DNA of 64,000 bases from Edaphobacter sp. 12200R-103 (GTDB taxonomy: Bacteria > Acidobacteriota > Terriglobia > Terriglobales > Acidobacteriaceae): positions 3,906,001 to 3,970,000 of the forward strand of contig NZ_CP048114.1 in the NCBI RefSeq assembly GCF_010093025.1, given 5' to 3'. The notes beneath the pieces are model-generated. The model had not been told where the DNA came from, made no database searches, and worked only from the letters and a program-made list of their open reading frames with translations. This document shows, one piece after another, positions 51,825 through 60,891 of this stretch (its first letter is position 1; every line of letters starts with the position of its first letter). Made by a program: the position numbers and the translations under genes.

Positions 51825-53588
51825 ATGACTCTGAACGGTTGGCTCCAAATTGCTCTCTTTATCACGACGATCCTGCTCGCGGCTAAGCCCATGGGCAGCT
51901 ATATGACTGCGGTCTTCGAGCGCCGGAAGACCTTCCTTGATCCCATCTTGAATCCATGCGAGCGCCTGCTTTATCGTCTCACTGGCATCGATCCGGATGA
52001 GGAGATGCGCTGGACACAATATGCCGTGGCTATGCTTGTCTTCAGCGCAGTTACCTTGCTGCTAACCTACGTCGTCGAAAGGCTGCAGGCGTATCTTCCC
52101 TGGAATCCTCAACACCTGCCCGCCGTCGAGTCCTCCCTTGCGTTGAATACCGCGATCTCGTTCACGACAAACACGAACTGGCAGTCGTACACCCCTGAAT
52201 CCACCATGAGTTATCTGACCCAGATGCTGGGATTAGCAACCCACAACTTCTGGTCGGCCGCGGTGGGCATGGCTCTCGCAATCGCGTTCGTGCGGGGAAT
52301 CGCACGCCGGGAGATGAAGACGATCGGCAACTTCTGGGTCGATCTGACGCGCGGCACCTTGTGGGTCCTGCTTCCTATTTCTATCGTCCTCTCTCTTGCT
52401 CTTGTTACTCAAGGAGTCGTCCAAAATCTAAAACCGTACGACTCGGTGAAACTTGTTGAGCCGCAGACCGTGACGGGCAGCGATGGGAAGACCTCCACGG
52501 TCACGACTCAAACGATCGCACAAGGGCCGGTCGCCTCGCAGGAGGCGATCAAGATGCTGGGAACGAACGGCGGCGGTTTTTTCAACGCGAATAGCGCCCA
52601 TCCGTTCGAAAATCCCACACCACTATCCAACTTCCTACAAATGGTGGCCATCTTTCTGCTTCCGGCCGGTCTCTGTATCACGCTGGGCCAGATGGTCAAG
52701 TCACCGAAGCACGGCTGGGCTGTTCTTGGTGCGATGGTCGTGTTATGGTTCGCCGGAACCTTTACAGCCTATTGGGCTGAATCACACGGCAATCCACTGC
52801 TCCATAACGTGGATGCAAAGGTGTCGCAGTTGCAATCCGGCGGCAACATGGAAGGCAAGGAAGTTCGTTTCGGCATTGCAAATTCCGCGCTCTTTGCCGC
52901 TGTCACCACAGACGCGAGCTGCGGCGCGGTTAACAGCATGCACGACAGCTATACGCCGCTCGGGGGCTTGATTCCATTGACCAACATGCTCCTGGGAGAA
53001 GTCGTCTTCGGTGGCGTGGGTGCCGGCCTCTACGGCATGCTGGTCTTTGTCGTAATGTCCGTATTCATTGCGGGTCTCATGGTCGGTCGAACGCCGGAAT
53101 ACCTGGGCAAAAAGATCGAATCCTTCGACGTGCAGATGGCAATGCTGTACCTTCTCATCTTCCCGTTGATCATTCTTGGCTTTACTTCCATCTCAGTCCT
53201 GATGCCGAATCTCGGCCTCGGCAGCCTTACCAATCATGGACCGCATGGCCTGAGCGAGATTCTTTACGCCTACACTTCCGCCACCGCCAACAACGGATCC
53301 GCCTTCGCGGGCCTGAGTGCCAACACACATTGGTACAACTACTCGCTTGGCACGGCCATGTTCTTCGGACGTTTCATGATGATGATTCCGATGCTGGCCA
53401 TTGCCGGAAATCTCGCCGGCAAGAAGATCGTACCCATGTCTTCCGGAACATTCCCGGTTACAACACCGCTGTTCACCACCTTGTTGACCGCTGTGATTCT
53501 GGTTGTAGGCGCGCTCACATTCTTCCCCGTTCTTTCTCTCGGCCCGGTGCTGGAACACCTTTTGATGCGGGCCGGCCAACTGTTCTAG
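51825..53588 (+). CDS. kdpA: KdpA, potassium-binding channel-like subunit
   Basis: 587 residues from the ATG at 51825; an upstream frame start lies within kdpF. About ten transmembrane helices and four selectivity-filter-like loops: [61 protein letters not shown] and [15 protein letters not shown]. These are hallmark KdpA sequences for K+ entry. Full length. Confidence 0.97.
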   Translation: MTLNGWLQIALFITTILLAAKPMGSYMTAVFERRKTFLDPILNPCERLLYRLTGIDPDEEMRWTQYAVAMLVFSAVTLLLTYVVERLQAYLPWNPQHLPAVESSLALNTAISFTTNTNWQSYTPESTMSYLTQMLGLATHNFWSAAVGMALAIAFVRGIARREMKTIGNFWVDLTRGTLWVLLPISIVLSLALVTQGVVQNLKPYDSVKLVEPQTVTGSDGKTSTVTTQTIAQGPVASQEAIKMLGTNGGGFFNANSAHPFENPTPLSNFLQMVAIFLLPAGLCITLGQMVKSPKHGWAVLGAMVVLWFAGTFTAYWAESHGNPLLHNVDAKVSQLQSGGNMEGKEVRFGIANSALFAAVTTDASCGAVNSMHDSYTPLGGLIPLTNMLLGEVVFGGVGAGLYGMLVFVVMSVFIAGLMVGRTPEYLGKKIESFDVQMAMLYLLIFPLIILGFTSISVLMPNLGLGSLTNHGPHGLSEILYAYTSATANNGSAFAGLSANTHWYNYSLGTAMFFGRFMMMIPMLAIAGNLAGKKIVPMSSGTFPVTTPLFTTLLTAVILVVGALTFFPVLSLGPVLEHLLMRAGQLF

Positions 53589-53607
53589 CTCAGAAAGAGA
53601 AACAACT

Positions 53608-55650
53608 ATGTCTACCCACGCAAAACCTCGATCCCTTTTTGATCGGCAGATCATGAGTCGTGCAGCTGTGGATGCATTGGTTAAACTCAACCCGCGCCTC
53701 ATGATGAAAAATCCGGTGATGTTCGTCGTCGAGTTCGGGAGCGTCCTGACGACAGTTCTCCTCATCGTCAACCTGATTACGTCCGAAGGCCACTTCCGCT
53801 TCAATCTGCAGATCACCCTGTGGCTTTGGTTCACTGTCTTGTTTGCGAACTTCGCAGAAGCAATGGCGGAAGGTCGCGGCAAGGCTCAAGCCGATGCCCT
53901 GCGCCAGGCCAAATCGGAGACGACGGCGCACCGCATCGGCAAGTCCGGGTCCGTGGAAGAGGTACCGAGCTCACATCTCCGGGTCGGCGATGTTGTTCGG
54001 GTTACAGCAGGGCAGATGATTCCTGGCGATGGTGAAGTCGTAGATGGCGCAGCGTCTGTCGACGAATCAGCGATCACCGGAGAATCCGCGCCTGTGATCC
54101 GCGAAGCCGGTGGCGACCGCTCTGCCGTAACGGGTGGCACACGAGTGCTCTCTGACATTCTCACCATCCGCATTACTTCGAATCCAGGTGAGACCTTTCT
54201 TGACCGCATGATCGCGCTCGTCGAAGGAGCAGAACGTCAGAAGACTCCAAACGAAATCGCACTGAATATTTTGCTGGCTGGGCTCACGATTATCTTTCTG
54301 CTTGCGGTTGTCACGCTGCAGCCCTTTGCTTTCTACTCCGGCGCTCCACAGACGGTCTTTGTTCTGGTTTCTCTGCTGGTCTGCCTCATTCCAACAACCA
54401 TAGGAGGTCTGCTGTCGGCGATCGGTATCGCAGGCATGGACAGGTTGGTTCAACACAACGTTCTTGCAACCTCTGGTCGTGCGGTCGAGGCGGCCGGCGA
54501 TGTGAATACACTTCTGCTGGATAAAACCGGGACGATCACCATCGGAAATCGACAGGCCGCAGAGTTCTTTCCAGCGCCAGGAGTCACCGCAGAACAACTC
54601 GCGGACGCCTCTCAGCTCTCATCGCTCTCCGACGAGACACCTGAGGGACGGTCCATCGTCGTACTCGCAAAAGAACAATATAATCTGCGCGGACGTGAGC
54701 TCGGCCAATTGCATGCAGAGTTTGTACCGTTCTCCGCGACAACACGCATGAGCGGCATCGAGGTGGATGGGCGTTCGATTCGCAAGGGCGCGGAGGACGC
54801 GATTGCCCTCCATCTTAAAGCATACGGTTCTTCGATCCCCGGTGCCGTCCACGCCACCGTAGAGGAGATCGCCCATAAAGGAGGAACTCCCCTGGTTGTT
54901 GCTGAAAACGGCCGCGCGCTTGGAGTGATTTATCTCAAGGACGTGGTCAAGGGAGGCATGAAAGAACGTTTCGAGCATCTTCGTGCCATGGGCATCCGCA
55001 CCATTATGATCACAGGCGACAATCCCTTGACCGCCGCAGCGATCGCGCGAGAGGCTGGTGTGGACGACTTTCTTGCCGAGGCCAAGCCCAAAGACAAGAT
55101 GGACCTAATCAAGCGGGAGCAAGCTGAGGGTAAGCTTGTGGCGATGACCGGAGACGGTACAAACGACGCTCCAGCACTCGCACAGGCCGACGTAGGCGTC
55201 GCCATGAATACCGGCACGCAGGCCGCGAAGGAGGCCGGCAACATGGTGGATCTGGACTCCAATCCAACCAAGCTGATAGAGATTGTTGGCATCGGCAAGC
55301 AGTTGTTGATGACTCGCGGTGCATTGACGACGTTTTCTATCTCGAACGATGTCGCGAAGTACTTCGCGATCATCCCGGCCATGTTCGCCGGCGTGTTCCC
55401 GGTGTTGAACGCTCTCAACATTATGCATCTGCATAACGCACAGTCCGCGGTTTTGTCAGCTGTGATATTCAATGCCCTCATCATTGTGGGTCTGATTCCA
55501 CTGGCGCTGCGCGGCGTCAATTACAGGCCCATGTCGGCGGCTTCGCTCCTTAAACGGAACCTCACCATCTATGGCTTGGGCGGAATCATCGTGCCGTTTA
55601 TTGGAATCAAGGTATTGGACATGCTCATCGTGGCACTACATCTGGCGTAG
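53608..55650 (+). CDS. kdpB: KdpB, P-type ATPase subunit
   Basis: 680 residues. P-type ATPase motifs are [15 protein letters not shown] (actuator), [15 protein letters not shown] (phosphorylation Asp), [18 protein letters not shown], and [22 protein letters not shown]. The N-terminus [18 protein letters not shown] and the actuator-phosphorylation layout match KdpB. It hydrolyses ATP to drive K+ uptake through KdpA. 19 nt after kdpA with AGAAAGAGA as ribosome site. Confidence 0.97.
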   Translation: MSTHAKPRSLFDRQIMSRAAVDALVKLNPRLMMKNPVMFVVEFGSVLTTVLLIVNLITSEGHFRFNLQITLWLWFTVLFANFAEAMAEGRGKAQADALRQAKSETTAHRIGKSGSVEEVPSSHLRVGDVVRVTAGQMIPGDGEVVDGAASVDESAITGESAPVIREAGGDRSAVTGGTRVLSDILTIRITSNPGETFLDRMIALVEGAERQKTPNEIALNILLAGLTIIFLLAVVTLQPFAFYSGAPQTVFVLVSLLVCLIPTTIGGLLSAIGIAGMDRLVQHNVLATSGRAVEAAGDVNTLLLDKTGTITIGNRQAAEFFPAPGVTAEQLADASQLSSLSDETPEGRSIVVLAKEQYNLRGRELGQLHAEFVPFSATTRMSGIEVDGRSIRKGAEDAIALHLKAYGSSIPGAVHATVEEIAHKGGTPLVVAENGRALGVIYLKDVVKGGMKERFEHLRAMGIRTIMITGDNPLTAAAIAREAGVDDFLAEAKPKDKMDLIKREQAEGKLVAMTGDGTNDAPALAQADVGVAMNTGTQAAKEAGNMVDLDSNPTKLIEIVGIGKQLLMTRGALTTFSISNDVAKYFAIIPAMFAGVFPVLNALNIMHLHNAQSAVLSAVIFNALIIVGLIPLALRGVNYRPMSAASLLKRNLTIYGLGGIIVPFIGIKVLDMLIVALHLA

Positions 55651-55673
55651 TCCGCCAGAGACGGGAGACTTTT

Positions 55674-56240
55674 GTGAAACTCATTCGCATCGCCTGTATC
55701 TATACATTCGTTACAGCTCTTCTTCTCGGCATCGTCTATCCTCTCGCCATAACAGGCATAGCCCAGCTCACCATGCGAGACAAGGCGAATGGACAGTTAA
55801 TTGCCCGGAATGGCGAGACCATCGGGTCCGCGATCATCGGCCAACCCTTCAAGGGCTCCGGCTACTTTCATAGCCGTCCTTCTGCCGCCGGCACAGGCTA
55901 TGACGCTTCCGCTTCCTCTGGATCGAACTATGCCCCTACTAACAAAACGCTTATTGACAGGGTCTCCGCTAGCATACAGAGTGAATCGAACGGAGCACTT
56001 GTTCCGATCGATCTGGTCACCGCTTCAGGGTCAGGCCTGGACCCAGACATCAGCCCTGCTGCCGCTTACTACCAGGCACCGCGCATCGCTAGGGAGCGCC
56101 ATATGAGTGAAGAAGCAGTCGAAGCCCTGATCTCGCTGTACATACAGCCTCGCCAGTTCGGACTGCTCGGAGAACCACGTGTAAATGTTCTCGCTCTCAA
56201 TCTAGCATTAGCTGAAGCAAACCCCAATGCCAGAAAATAA
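55674..56240 (+). CDS. kdpC: KdpC, accessory subunit
   Basis: 188 residues starting at GTG (GGGAGA upstream). A single N-terminal transmembrane helix (IACIYTFVTALLLGIVYPLAITGIAQ) and the soluble KdpC domain: GSAIIGQPFKGSGYFHSRPSAAG, SGSNYAPTNKTLIDRV, PIDLVTASGSGLDPDISPAAA and LGEPRVNVLALNLAL. It supports nucleotide binding by KdpB. Last gene of the operon. Confidence 0.96.
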   Translation: MKLIRIACIYTFVTALLLGIVYPLAITGIAQLTMRDKANGQLIARNGETIGSAIIGQPFKGSGYFHSRPSAAGTGYDASASSGSNYAPTNKTLIDRVSASIQSESNGALVPIDLVTASGSGLDPDISPAAAYYQAPRIARERHMSEEAVEALISLYIQPRQFGLLGEPRVNVLALNLALAEANPNARK

Positions 56241-56603
56241 CTTCAGAAATCAGGTCAGCGCCCGTAAGGATTTCCTGGGCGGCGCAGTCCTTTGCTCTAG
56301 CTTTCGATACAGAAGCTCGAGATTGTATGCATCTCTTTAGCAAAGGAAAGACATACGGGGATGCAACATGGCGGTCGATATATCTTCGCTGCGAAGGGCC
56401 TGATGAACAGTTTCGCTGATAAGCGGGGGAATCTCTCCTCGATCGGCCACTAGTGAATGGATCGCCGGGATAGAAAAATGCCCGTTCGAGTACCGTGAAA
56501 ACGTACTTCTCGAAAGCAATCCCGGCATCGATTCTCAATGAGCGCGAAATCGCCAATGCATCATTGATAGTTACGAATGGGATGCCACGGCCGCGTACTC
56601 TCT
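56241..56603. other. Decayed coding-like stretch downstream of kdpC
   Basis: The minus strand carries an open stretch (about 56405-56600) reading GIPFVTINDALAISRSLRI, then AGIAFEKYVFTVLERAFFY, which looks like real protein sequence but has no start and soon becomes low quality. It directly follows the methyltransferase remnant on the same strand, so both may come from one lost element. No family assigned. Confidence 0.35.
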
Positions 56604-56902
56604 TCAGAGAGCTGTGAGCGGCCTGGGAAGAAACTGCTCATAAACCGATGAGAGTCGCCTTGCGGCGGCTCTCTGGCGAACTCTTGTCAGGCGCTTGCTG
56701 GCAAGCTGGTAATAAGCATCGTCCATTTCTACGCCGATATATTTGCGTCCCGTAAGAAGTGCTGCTGCGCAGGTCGATCCACTGCCGCAGAACGCGTCGA
56801 GCACGATCTCGCCTGAGAGAGTAAAGCTGCGAATCAGTTGCGCAGCGTCTGCACTGGTTTTTGCGTAGGATGCAGCTTGTTGCCACTGTAGGGCATATCC
56901 AT
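56604..56902 (-). pseudogene. Remnant of a site-specific DNA methyltransferase
   Basis: C-terminal part of an N4/N6-type DNA methylase in two frames. MDMPYSGNKLHPTQKPVQTLRN (from 56902) shifts frame near 56838 to continue as LIRSFTLSGEIVLDAFCGSG and AALLTGRKYIGVEMDDAYYQLASKRL, ending at 56604. The AdoMet-binding FxGxG motif is present as FCGSG; the target-recognition and DPPY-type part is absent. The gene is truncated and frameshifted, hence inactive. A restriction-modification or phage origin is likely. Confidence 0.8.
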
Positions 56903-57013
56903 CACTGTCACTTGTAGGTTGGAGCGATTGTCGGTTGGAAGCCAGGTCGATACAGATCTTCCCGTATCATTCTCAATTCAGCGTTCAACAGTGAGTGGCT
57001 TAAATGAATCCGA

Positions 57014-57430
57014 CTAATTTCCCGCAGGAACAGCCTCAAAGGTTCCAGTACCTCGGCGAGCGTGGAAGGTTCCGATGATCTTATTACCTTGGACTACACC
57101 TGCGGCGCGTGGGCCGTCGATGCGGCCACGGAAGGTGAGGATATCGCGTGTTTTGGTCTTGAAAACGATGTGCTGATTATTGATAGTGCCTTCAACGCTT
57201 CCGGACTGATTGGGCCCCTTGAAGTGTCCTTTGACTTGAGTGCCGTTCTGCTGGATCTCAATTTCTTTGGTGGATGTGGTCCCGTTGGGATCGTGGCAAT
57301 AGAAGTTCCACTTGCCTGCGGCCTGCGCTGGCGGCTGGTCTGAGGGCGCTTGCTGCGCTATAGCTCCAAGGGGGGCGATGAGGAAGAGCCCAAGATAAAA
57401 AGTGAAGAGGCGCCGCGTAATGCTGTTCAT
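57014..57430 (-). CDS. Small secreted protein of unknown function
   Basis: 138 residues from the ATG at 57430, with AAAGGAGCG upstream. A signal peptide (TFYLGLFLIAPLGAIAQ) is followed by a beta-rich domain with KWNFYCHDPNGTTSTKEIEIQQNGTQVKG, GSVEGTINNQHIVFKTKT and GNKIIGTFHARRGTGTFE, which looks like a small lipocalin- or META-like barrel. No catalytic motif. Divergent from the beta-lactamase-fold gene across a 296-nt region containing palindrome array 1. Confidence 0.75.
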   Translation of the reverse strand: MNSITRRLFTFYLGLFLIAPLGAIAQQAPSDQPPAQAAGKWNFYCHDPNGTTSTKEIEIQQNGTQVKGHFKGPNQSGSVEGTINNQHIVFKTKTRDILTFRGRIDGPRAAGVVQGNKIIGTFHARRGTGTFEAVPAGN

Positions 57431-57521
57431 GGATCGCTCCTTTGTGCAATAGCGGCTTGACTGCAATTGCCTCCGCTACATGTATAAGGCAAGTATGACG
57501 AGATGGCGACAGGAAGGCTCT

Positions 57522-57579
57522 AGTTGTCGTTACACGACGGTCTGTGTAGTGCTACACGATTGGCCGTGTAGCACTCTCT
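57522..57579. promoter_or_regulatory. Palindrome array 1 (GTGTAG-N2-CTACAC, 22-bp period)
   Basis: The central perfect palindrome GTGTAG-TG-CTACAC is at 57544-57557. A related right half TTACAC(GA) lies exactly 22 bp before its right half (57530-57535), with AGTTGT upstream. A left half GTGTAG lies 22 bp after its left half (57566-57571). The same motif family occurs at 59652-59747. Also readable as a 10-bp hairpin GTGCTACACG / CGTGTAGCAC (57549-57574). Confidence 0.6.
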
Positions 57580-57726
57580 ATTTCTTTCCGCAGTATGGCG
57601 GAGCTAGGCTCGAAACAATGGCTATGGTGGCGTTACGCCGCAAGAGCGGCGGTTTAGTCGTGGGGACGACTATATCCGAACGGCTCGTGTAGTTGATATG
57701 GAAGCTTGTGAAAGGATGTGCACGCT

Positions 57727-58908
57727 ATGACGGATCTACTGAGCCGAAGGAAGATGATGCAGGAGCTGCTGAGCGTGGGTACCGTGGCATTTGTGGGCCC
57801 CGCAAAGGGCCTCCTGGCGCAGCTGAGGCGTGACGGGCGCCCTACCGGGCTGGAGACAGGCGAGATGAATCGGATCGACCAGGCTTTTCGCAGGAAATAT
57901 CAGATTCCAGCGAGTTCGATCGCTATGTCACGAAATGGGCAGATTGTGTACGAACACGCTGGTGGTATGGCAGACAAGCAGCAGGCGGTGCAGGCAGAGG
58001 AGGCGAGTCTTTTCCGAATTGCCAGTGTTACCAAGCCGATTACCTCTGTAGCGATCTTTATGCTGGTGGAACAGGGAAAGCTGAACCTGAACGACAAGGT
58101 CTTCGGGCCTTCCGGTGTGTTGGGGACCAAGTATGGAAGGGGTCCTTACAAGCAGTATGTGACGGACGTGACCGTCGACAGTCTACTAACGCACACATCG
58201 GGCGGCTGGCCGAACGATAGCACAGACCCTATGTTCAGCCATGATAGTTGGGATTATCAGAAGCTGATTGAATGGACGATTGCGAATCTGCCATTAACAT
58301 ATCCGCCGGGACAGCACTGGGCGTACTCGAACTTCGGGTATTGCGTACTGGGGCGGGTGATCGAGGCAGTAACGGGACAGCCGTATGCGACGTGGGTTCA
58401 GGCAAATGTACTGGCTCCGTGTGGGATTACGAAGATGCAGATTGCGGCAAACAAAGAGAACCAGCGGGCTTCGAATGAGGTGGTGTATTACGGGCAGTTT
58501 GGTGAGAATCCATACAACATGAACGTGACTCGGATGGACTCGCATGGCGGGTGGATCGCGACACCGACGGACCTGGTGAAGTTTCTGAACCATGTGGCTG
58601 GCGCACCAGGAATCCAGGCGCTCCTGAGGCCGGCGACGATCAAGATGATGACCACTCCCGCGGCGGCTTACGACGAGAATGCGCAGGCGAAGTATGCACG
58701 CGGTTGGATGGTGAGGAACAACGGTGCAGGCAACTGGTGGCACAACGGTAGTCTGCCGGGGTCAACGACGATTATGGTGCGGACAGCGACTGGGATGTGC
58801 TGGGCGGGTTTGACGAACACTCGCTCACAGCCCGCGAATGAGATCAATGCCTCGCTGGACCAGATGATTTGGAATATGGCGCGATGCGTTCCGGAGTGGG
58901 GAGCGTAA
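57727..58908 (+). CDS. Tat-exported beta-lactamase-fold serine hydrolase (class C/esterase type)
   Basis: 393 residues from the ATG at 57727 (GTG at 57718 also in frame). An N-terminal twin-arginine-like SRRKMMQELL leads into a hydrophobic segment. The serine beta-lactamase/DD-peptidase fold shows SxxK in FRIASVTKPITSVAIFMLVEQGKL, the YxN motif in HWAYSNFGYCVLG, and a C-terminal WWHNGSLPGSTTIMV in the HxG/KTG position. Such proteins are esterases, DD-peptidases or peptidoglycan-remodelling enzymes; true beta-lactamase action cannot be assumed. It has palindrome array 1 in its upstream region. Confidence 0.85.
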   Translation: MTDLLSRRKMMQELLSVGTVAFVGPAKGLLAQLRRDGRPTGLETGEMNRIDQAFRRKYQIPASSIAMSRNGQIVYEHAGGMADKQQAVQAEEASLFRIASVTKPITSVAIFMLVEQGKLNLNDKVFGPSGVLGTKYGRGPYKQYVTDVTVDSLLTHTSGGWPNDSTDPMFSHDSWDYQKLIEWTIANLPLTYPPGQHWAYSNFGYCVLGRVIEAVTGQPYATWVQANVLAPCGITKMQIAANKENQRASNEVVYYGQFGENPYNMNVTRMDSHGGWIATPTDLVKFLNHVAGAPGIQALLRPATIKMMTTPAAAYDENAQAKYARGWMVRNNGAGNWWHNGSLPGSTTIMVRTATGMCWAGLTNTRSQPANEINASLDQMIWNMARCVPEWGA

Positions 58909-59051
58909 TTCCGGGGCAGACAGCCCTGGCATGGCCCGTGGATCTTCATCCGAATGAAGCTACCTATTGGTGCCTTAAAGGGTGTTGGGCCGTCGCTCCT
59001 ATCTTCGTTGACAATAGCTAAGTGGCGACGGCTTACCCTGTTCGTAATCTG

Positions 59052-59594
59052 CTAAATTACGGCAGAGATGAAATGAATGGTTTTCTTTCCGCCCTCTTCG
59101 GAATAATAAACGGTTTGTTTTCCGGATTTCCCGATGCTACGAGCTGCATCTTCGGCTGCGCGATCTGTGAGATCGAACGTTTGCACGGAATCATCAGCCG
59201 CTTTGATCGATATCTTCTTCGCTGCTAGATCCATGTGAGAGACCGTGCCTTTGGCGGCCCGCAATCCATCGTCTCCAAGCCGGTCCACTTCATGGACTGT
59301 CTCTCGTCCGCCTTCGACAGTGTAGTGAACTGCTACGTTGCCGCCGACTCTAATGCCGCGCAGACCATCTGCCGCACCGTTCCCGGTGTGTACGACCAGA
59401 TCATCAGCCAAGCTGTAGCTATGTCTCGCTCCATCAGCTGTGTCAATCGTTACGACCTTGGTGGTCGCATCGATCTTCTTTACAGATCCCTCTACCGCAC
59501 CTACGACATCCTGCGCAGCAAAAACGGTTGCCGCCTGGCTTGCTACCCCGACAACGACCATCGCCTTGAAGGCCTGTTTTAAATAATGATTCAT
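59052..59594 (-). CDS. Small secreted two-repeat protein (DUF5666-like)
   Basis: 180 residues. A signal peptide (AFKAMVVVGVASQAATVFAA) is followed by two tandem beta-rich repeats of about 70 residues: GSVKKIDATTKVVTIDTADG...VHYTVEGGRETVHEV and GTVSHMDLAAKKISIKAADD...VYYSEEGGKKTIHFI. The repeats resemble OB-like DUF5666 units. No catalytic motif. Divergent from the receiver gene; palindrome array 2 lies in its upstream region. Confidence 0.75.
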   Translation of the reverse strand: MNHYLKQAFKAMVVVGVASQAATVFAAQDVVGAVEGSVKKIDATTKVVTIDTADGARHSYSLADDLVVHTGNGAADGLRGIRVGGNVAVHYTVEGGRETVHEVDRLGDDGLRAAKGTVSHMDLAAKKISIKAADDSVQTFDLTDRAAEDAARSIGKSGKQTVYYSEEGGKKTIHFISAVI

Positions 59595-59651
59595 TTGTTC
59601 TCCTCCTTTTCCTATAGATCAAAATTAATCGGCGAGGCGCTGGGAACCTAT

Positions 59652-59747
59652 AGTTGTGACTACACGGCACCTCTGTGTGGCACCACACACACCGCGTAAT
59701 TCGAACAATATGTGGAACCACACGAATGCACCGTGTAGAACCACACG
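59652..59747. promoter_or_regulatory. Palindrome array 2 (four GTGTRG-N2-CYACAC sites)
   Basis: Sites by right half: CTACAC 59660-59665 (left half AGTTGT at 59652-59657, as in array 1); perfect GTGTGG-CA-CCACAC 59675-59688; TGTGG-AA-CCACA 59711-59722; CGTGTAG-AA-CCACACG 59732-59747. Right halves are spaced 23, 35 and 23 bp. The array lies between divergent genes starting at 59594 (-) and 59827 (+). Confidence 0.65.
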
Positions 59748-59826
59748 GCTATTTATGTATCGATACGTCTGTCAGGATGCAGGAACAGTCGTTAGGATGA
59801 ACTATGTTCGCTGCCCAGGTCTGTCG

Positions 59827-60171
59827 ATGAAGATTTTGATTGTAGATGACAATGCAACAATAAGGCGGCTGATACGTCATGCTGTCCGCGAGATTGCAGA
59901 AGAAATACGTGAATGCACCGATGGCAATCTAGCACTTTCTGCATATGCTGACTTTCAACCCGATATCGTGCTGATGGATATACGAATGCCAGGAACAGAC
60001 GGGTTGATCGCAACCAGGCAGCTGAAAGGCAAGTATCCCTCTGCCCGAATCTTTATCGTCACTGACTACGACGACGATGAAATGCGCAATGCTGCGCGAG
60101 ACGCGGGAGCTTCTGGATATGCGTTGAAGCAGAACCTGACCAGCCTCGAGGACCTTATCCTCGGCCAATAG
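59827..60171 (+). CDS. Single-domain CheY-like receiver protein
   Basis: 114 residues from the ATG at 59827 (the open frame continues upstream through the palindrome array and is not coding there). Receiver domain only: MKILIVDDNATIRRLIRHAV, acceptor Asp in IVLMDIRMPGTDG, FIVTDYDDDEMRNAA with the Thr switch, and GYALKQNL with the conserved Lys. No output domain, so it would act as a phospho-relay or sink, perhaps for the nearby kinase at 60860-63874. Confidence 0.85.
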   Translation: MKILIVDDNATIRRLIRHAVREIAEEIRECTDGNLALSAYADFQPDIVLMDIRMPGTDGLIATRQLKGKYPSARIFIVTDYDDDEMRNAARDAGASGYALKQNLTSLEDLILGQ

Positions 60172-60225
60172 AGAGAAAGTGGGGCATTTTCGGGCTAGTG
60201 CGGGGATATGTGAAGATTTCGATCA

Positions 60226-60891
60226 TTAGTGCAGACGTTCGTGTAACGCAGCGCGATGCTGCAGTGCGAACCGGGCCAAAGCATTAGCCCCTTCTATATT
60301 CAGCTTCCGACACATGTTTGTGCGGTGGTTCTCTACGGTACGGTAGTGAACGGAGAGTTCGTCTCCGATTTCCTTGCTGGAAAGGCCATCGGCGATGAGG
60401 CGCAGGATCTTCTTCTCGGTAGGGGTGAGAGCACTGATATCGAGAGCTAGACCGCCGCCACTTCCATCAGAGCTCTGTTTAAGCAGAATCGCTGCCATCG
60501 TCGAGCCGATATAGGTGCGGCCCGTATGAACCGCATGAATTGCTGCGGTGACCTCTTCCGTCTCGCTACCTTTTAGCAAATACCCCTTTCCACCGGCATC
60601 CATGGCTGTACGCATCAGATCTTCATCGGCGTGAAAGGTCATAAAGATAATCCGAGTTCCTAGATCTTGCGCTGTCGCTTCGCGCGCGACGCCGAGTCCA
60701 TTGAGTCCAGGCATATCGATGTCGAGGACGGCTACATCAGGTTTGTATTCGACGATCTTACATAGAGCCTCATTACCATCAGACGCTTCAGCCACAACAA
60801 CAAGCGAATCGTCTTCTTCGATGGATGCCTTCAACCCGCGCCGTACAACCGGATGATCGTCAGCCAGCAGCAGACGAATGGGATCGCTCAT
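60226..60891 (-). CDS. NarL-type response regulator
   Basis: 221 residues. Receiver (IRLLLADDHPVVRRGLKAS, acceptor Asp in VAVLDIDMPGLNG, KGYLLKGSE) and LuxR-type helix-turn-helix (LTPTEKKILRLIADGLSSKEIGDELSVHYRTVENHRTNMCRKL). The gene overlaps the end of the upstream kinase gene by 32 nt, which implies coupled translation. A dimeric NarL/LuxR protein would bind short palindromes such as those in arrays 1 and 2; inference only. Confidence 0.93.
   Translation of the reverse strand: MSDPIRLLLADDHPVVRRGLKASIEEDDSLVVVAEASDGNEALCKIVEYKPDVAVLDIDMPGLNGLGVAREATAQDLGTRIIFMTFHADEDLMRTAMDAGGKGYLLKGSETEEVTAAIHAVHTGRTYIGSTMAAILLKQSSDGSGGGLALDISALTPTEKKILRLIADGLSSKEIGDELSVHYRTVENHRTNMCRKLNIEGANALARFALQHRAALHERLH

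Noticed and set aside
57480..57692. 70-codon frame upstream of the serine hydrolase
   Set aside because: It is threaded through the palindrome array, has no ribosome site and no homology-like segments.
57522..59747. Palindrome arrays as a CRISPR array
   Set aside because: Repeats are only about 14-16 bp, vary in sequence, and lack uniform spacers or nearby cas genes.
59656..59826. N-terminal extension of the lone receiver protein
   Set aside because: It runs through the palindrome array and does not look like protein; MKILIVDD at 59827 is a normal receiver start.
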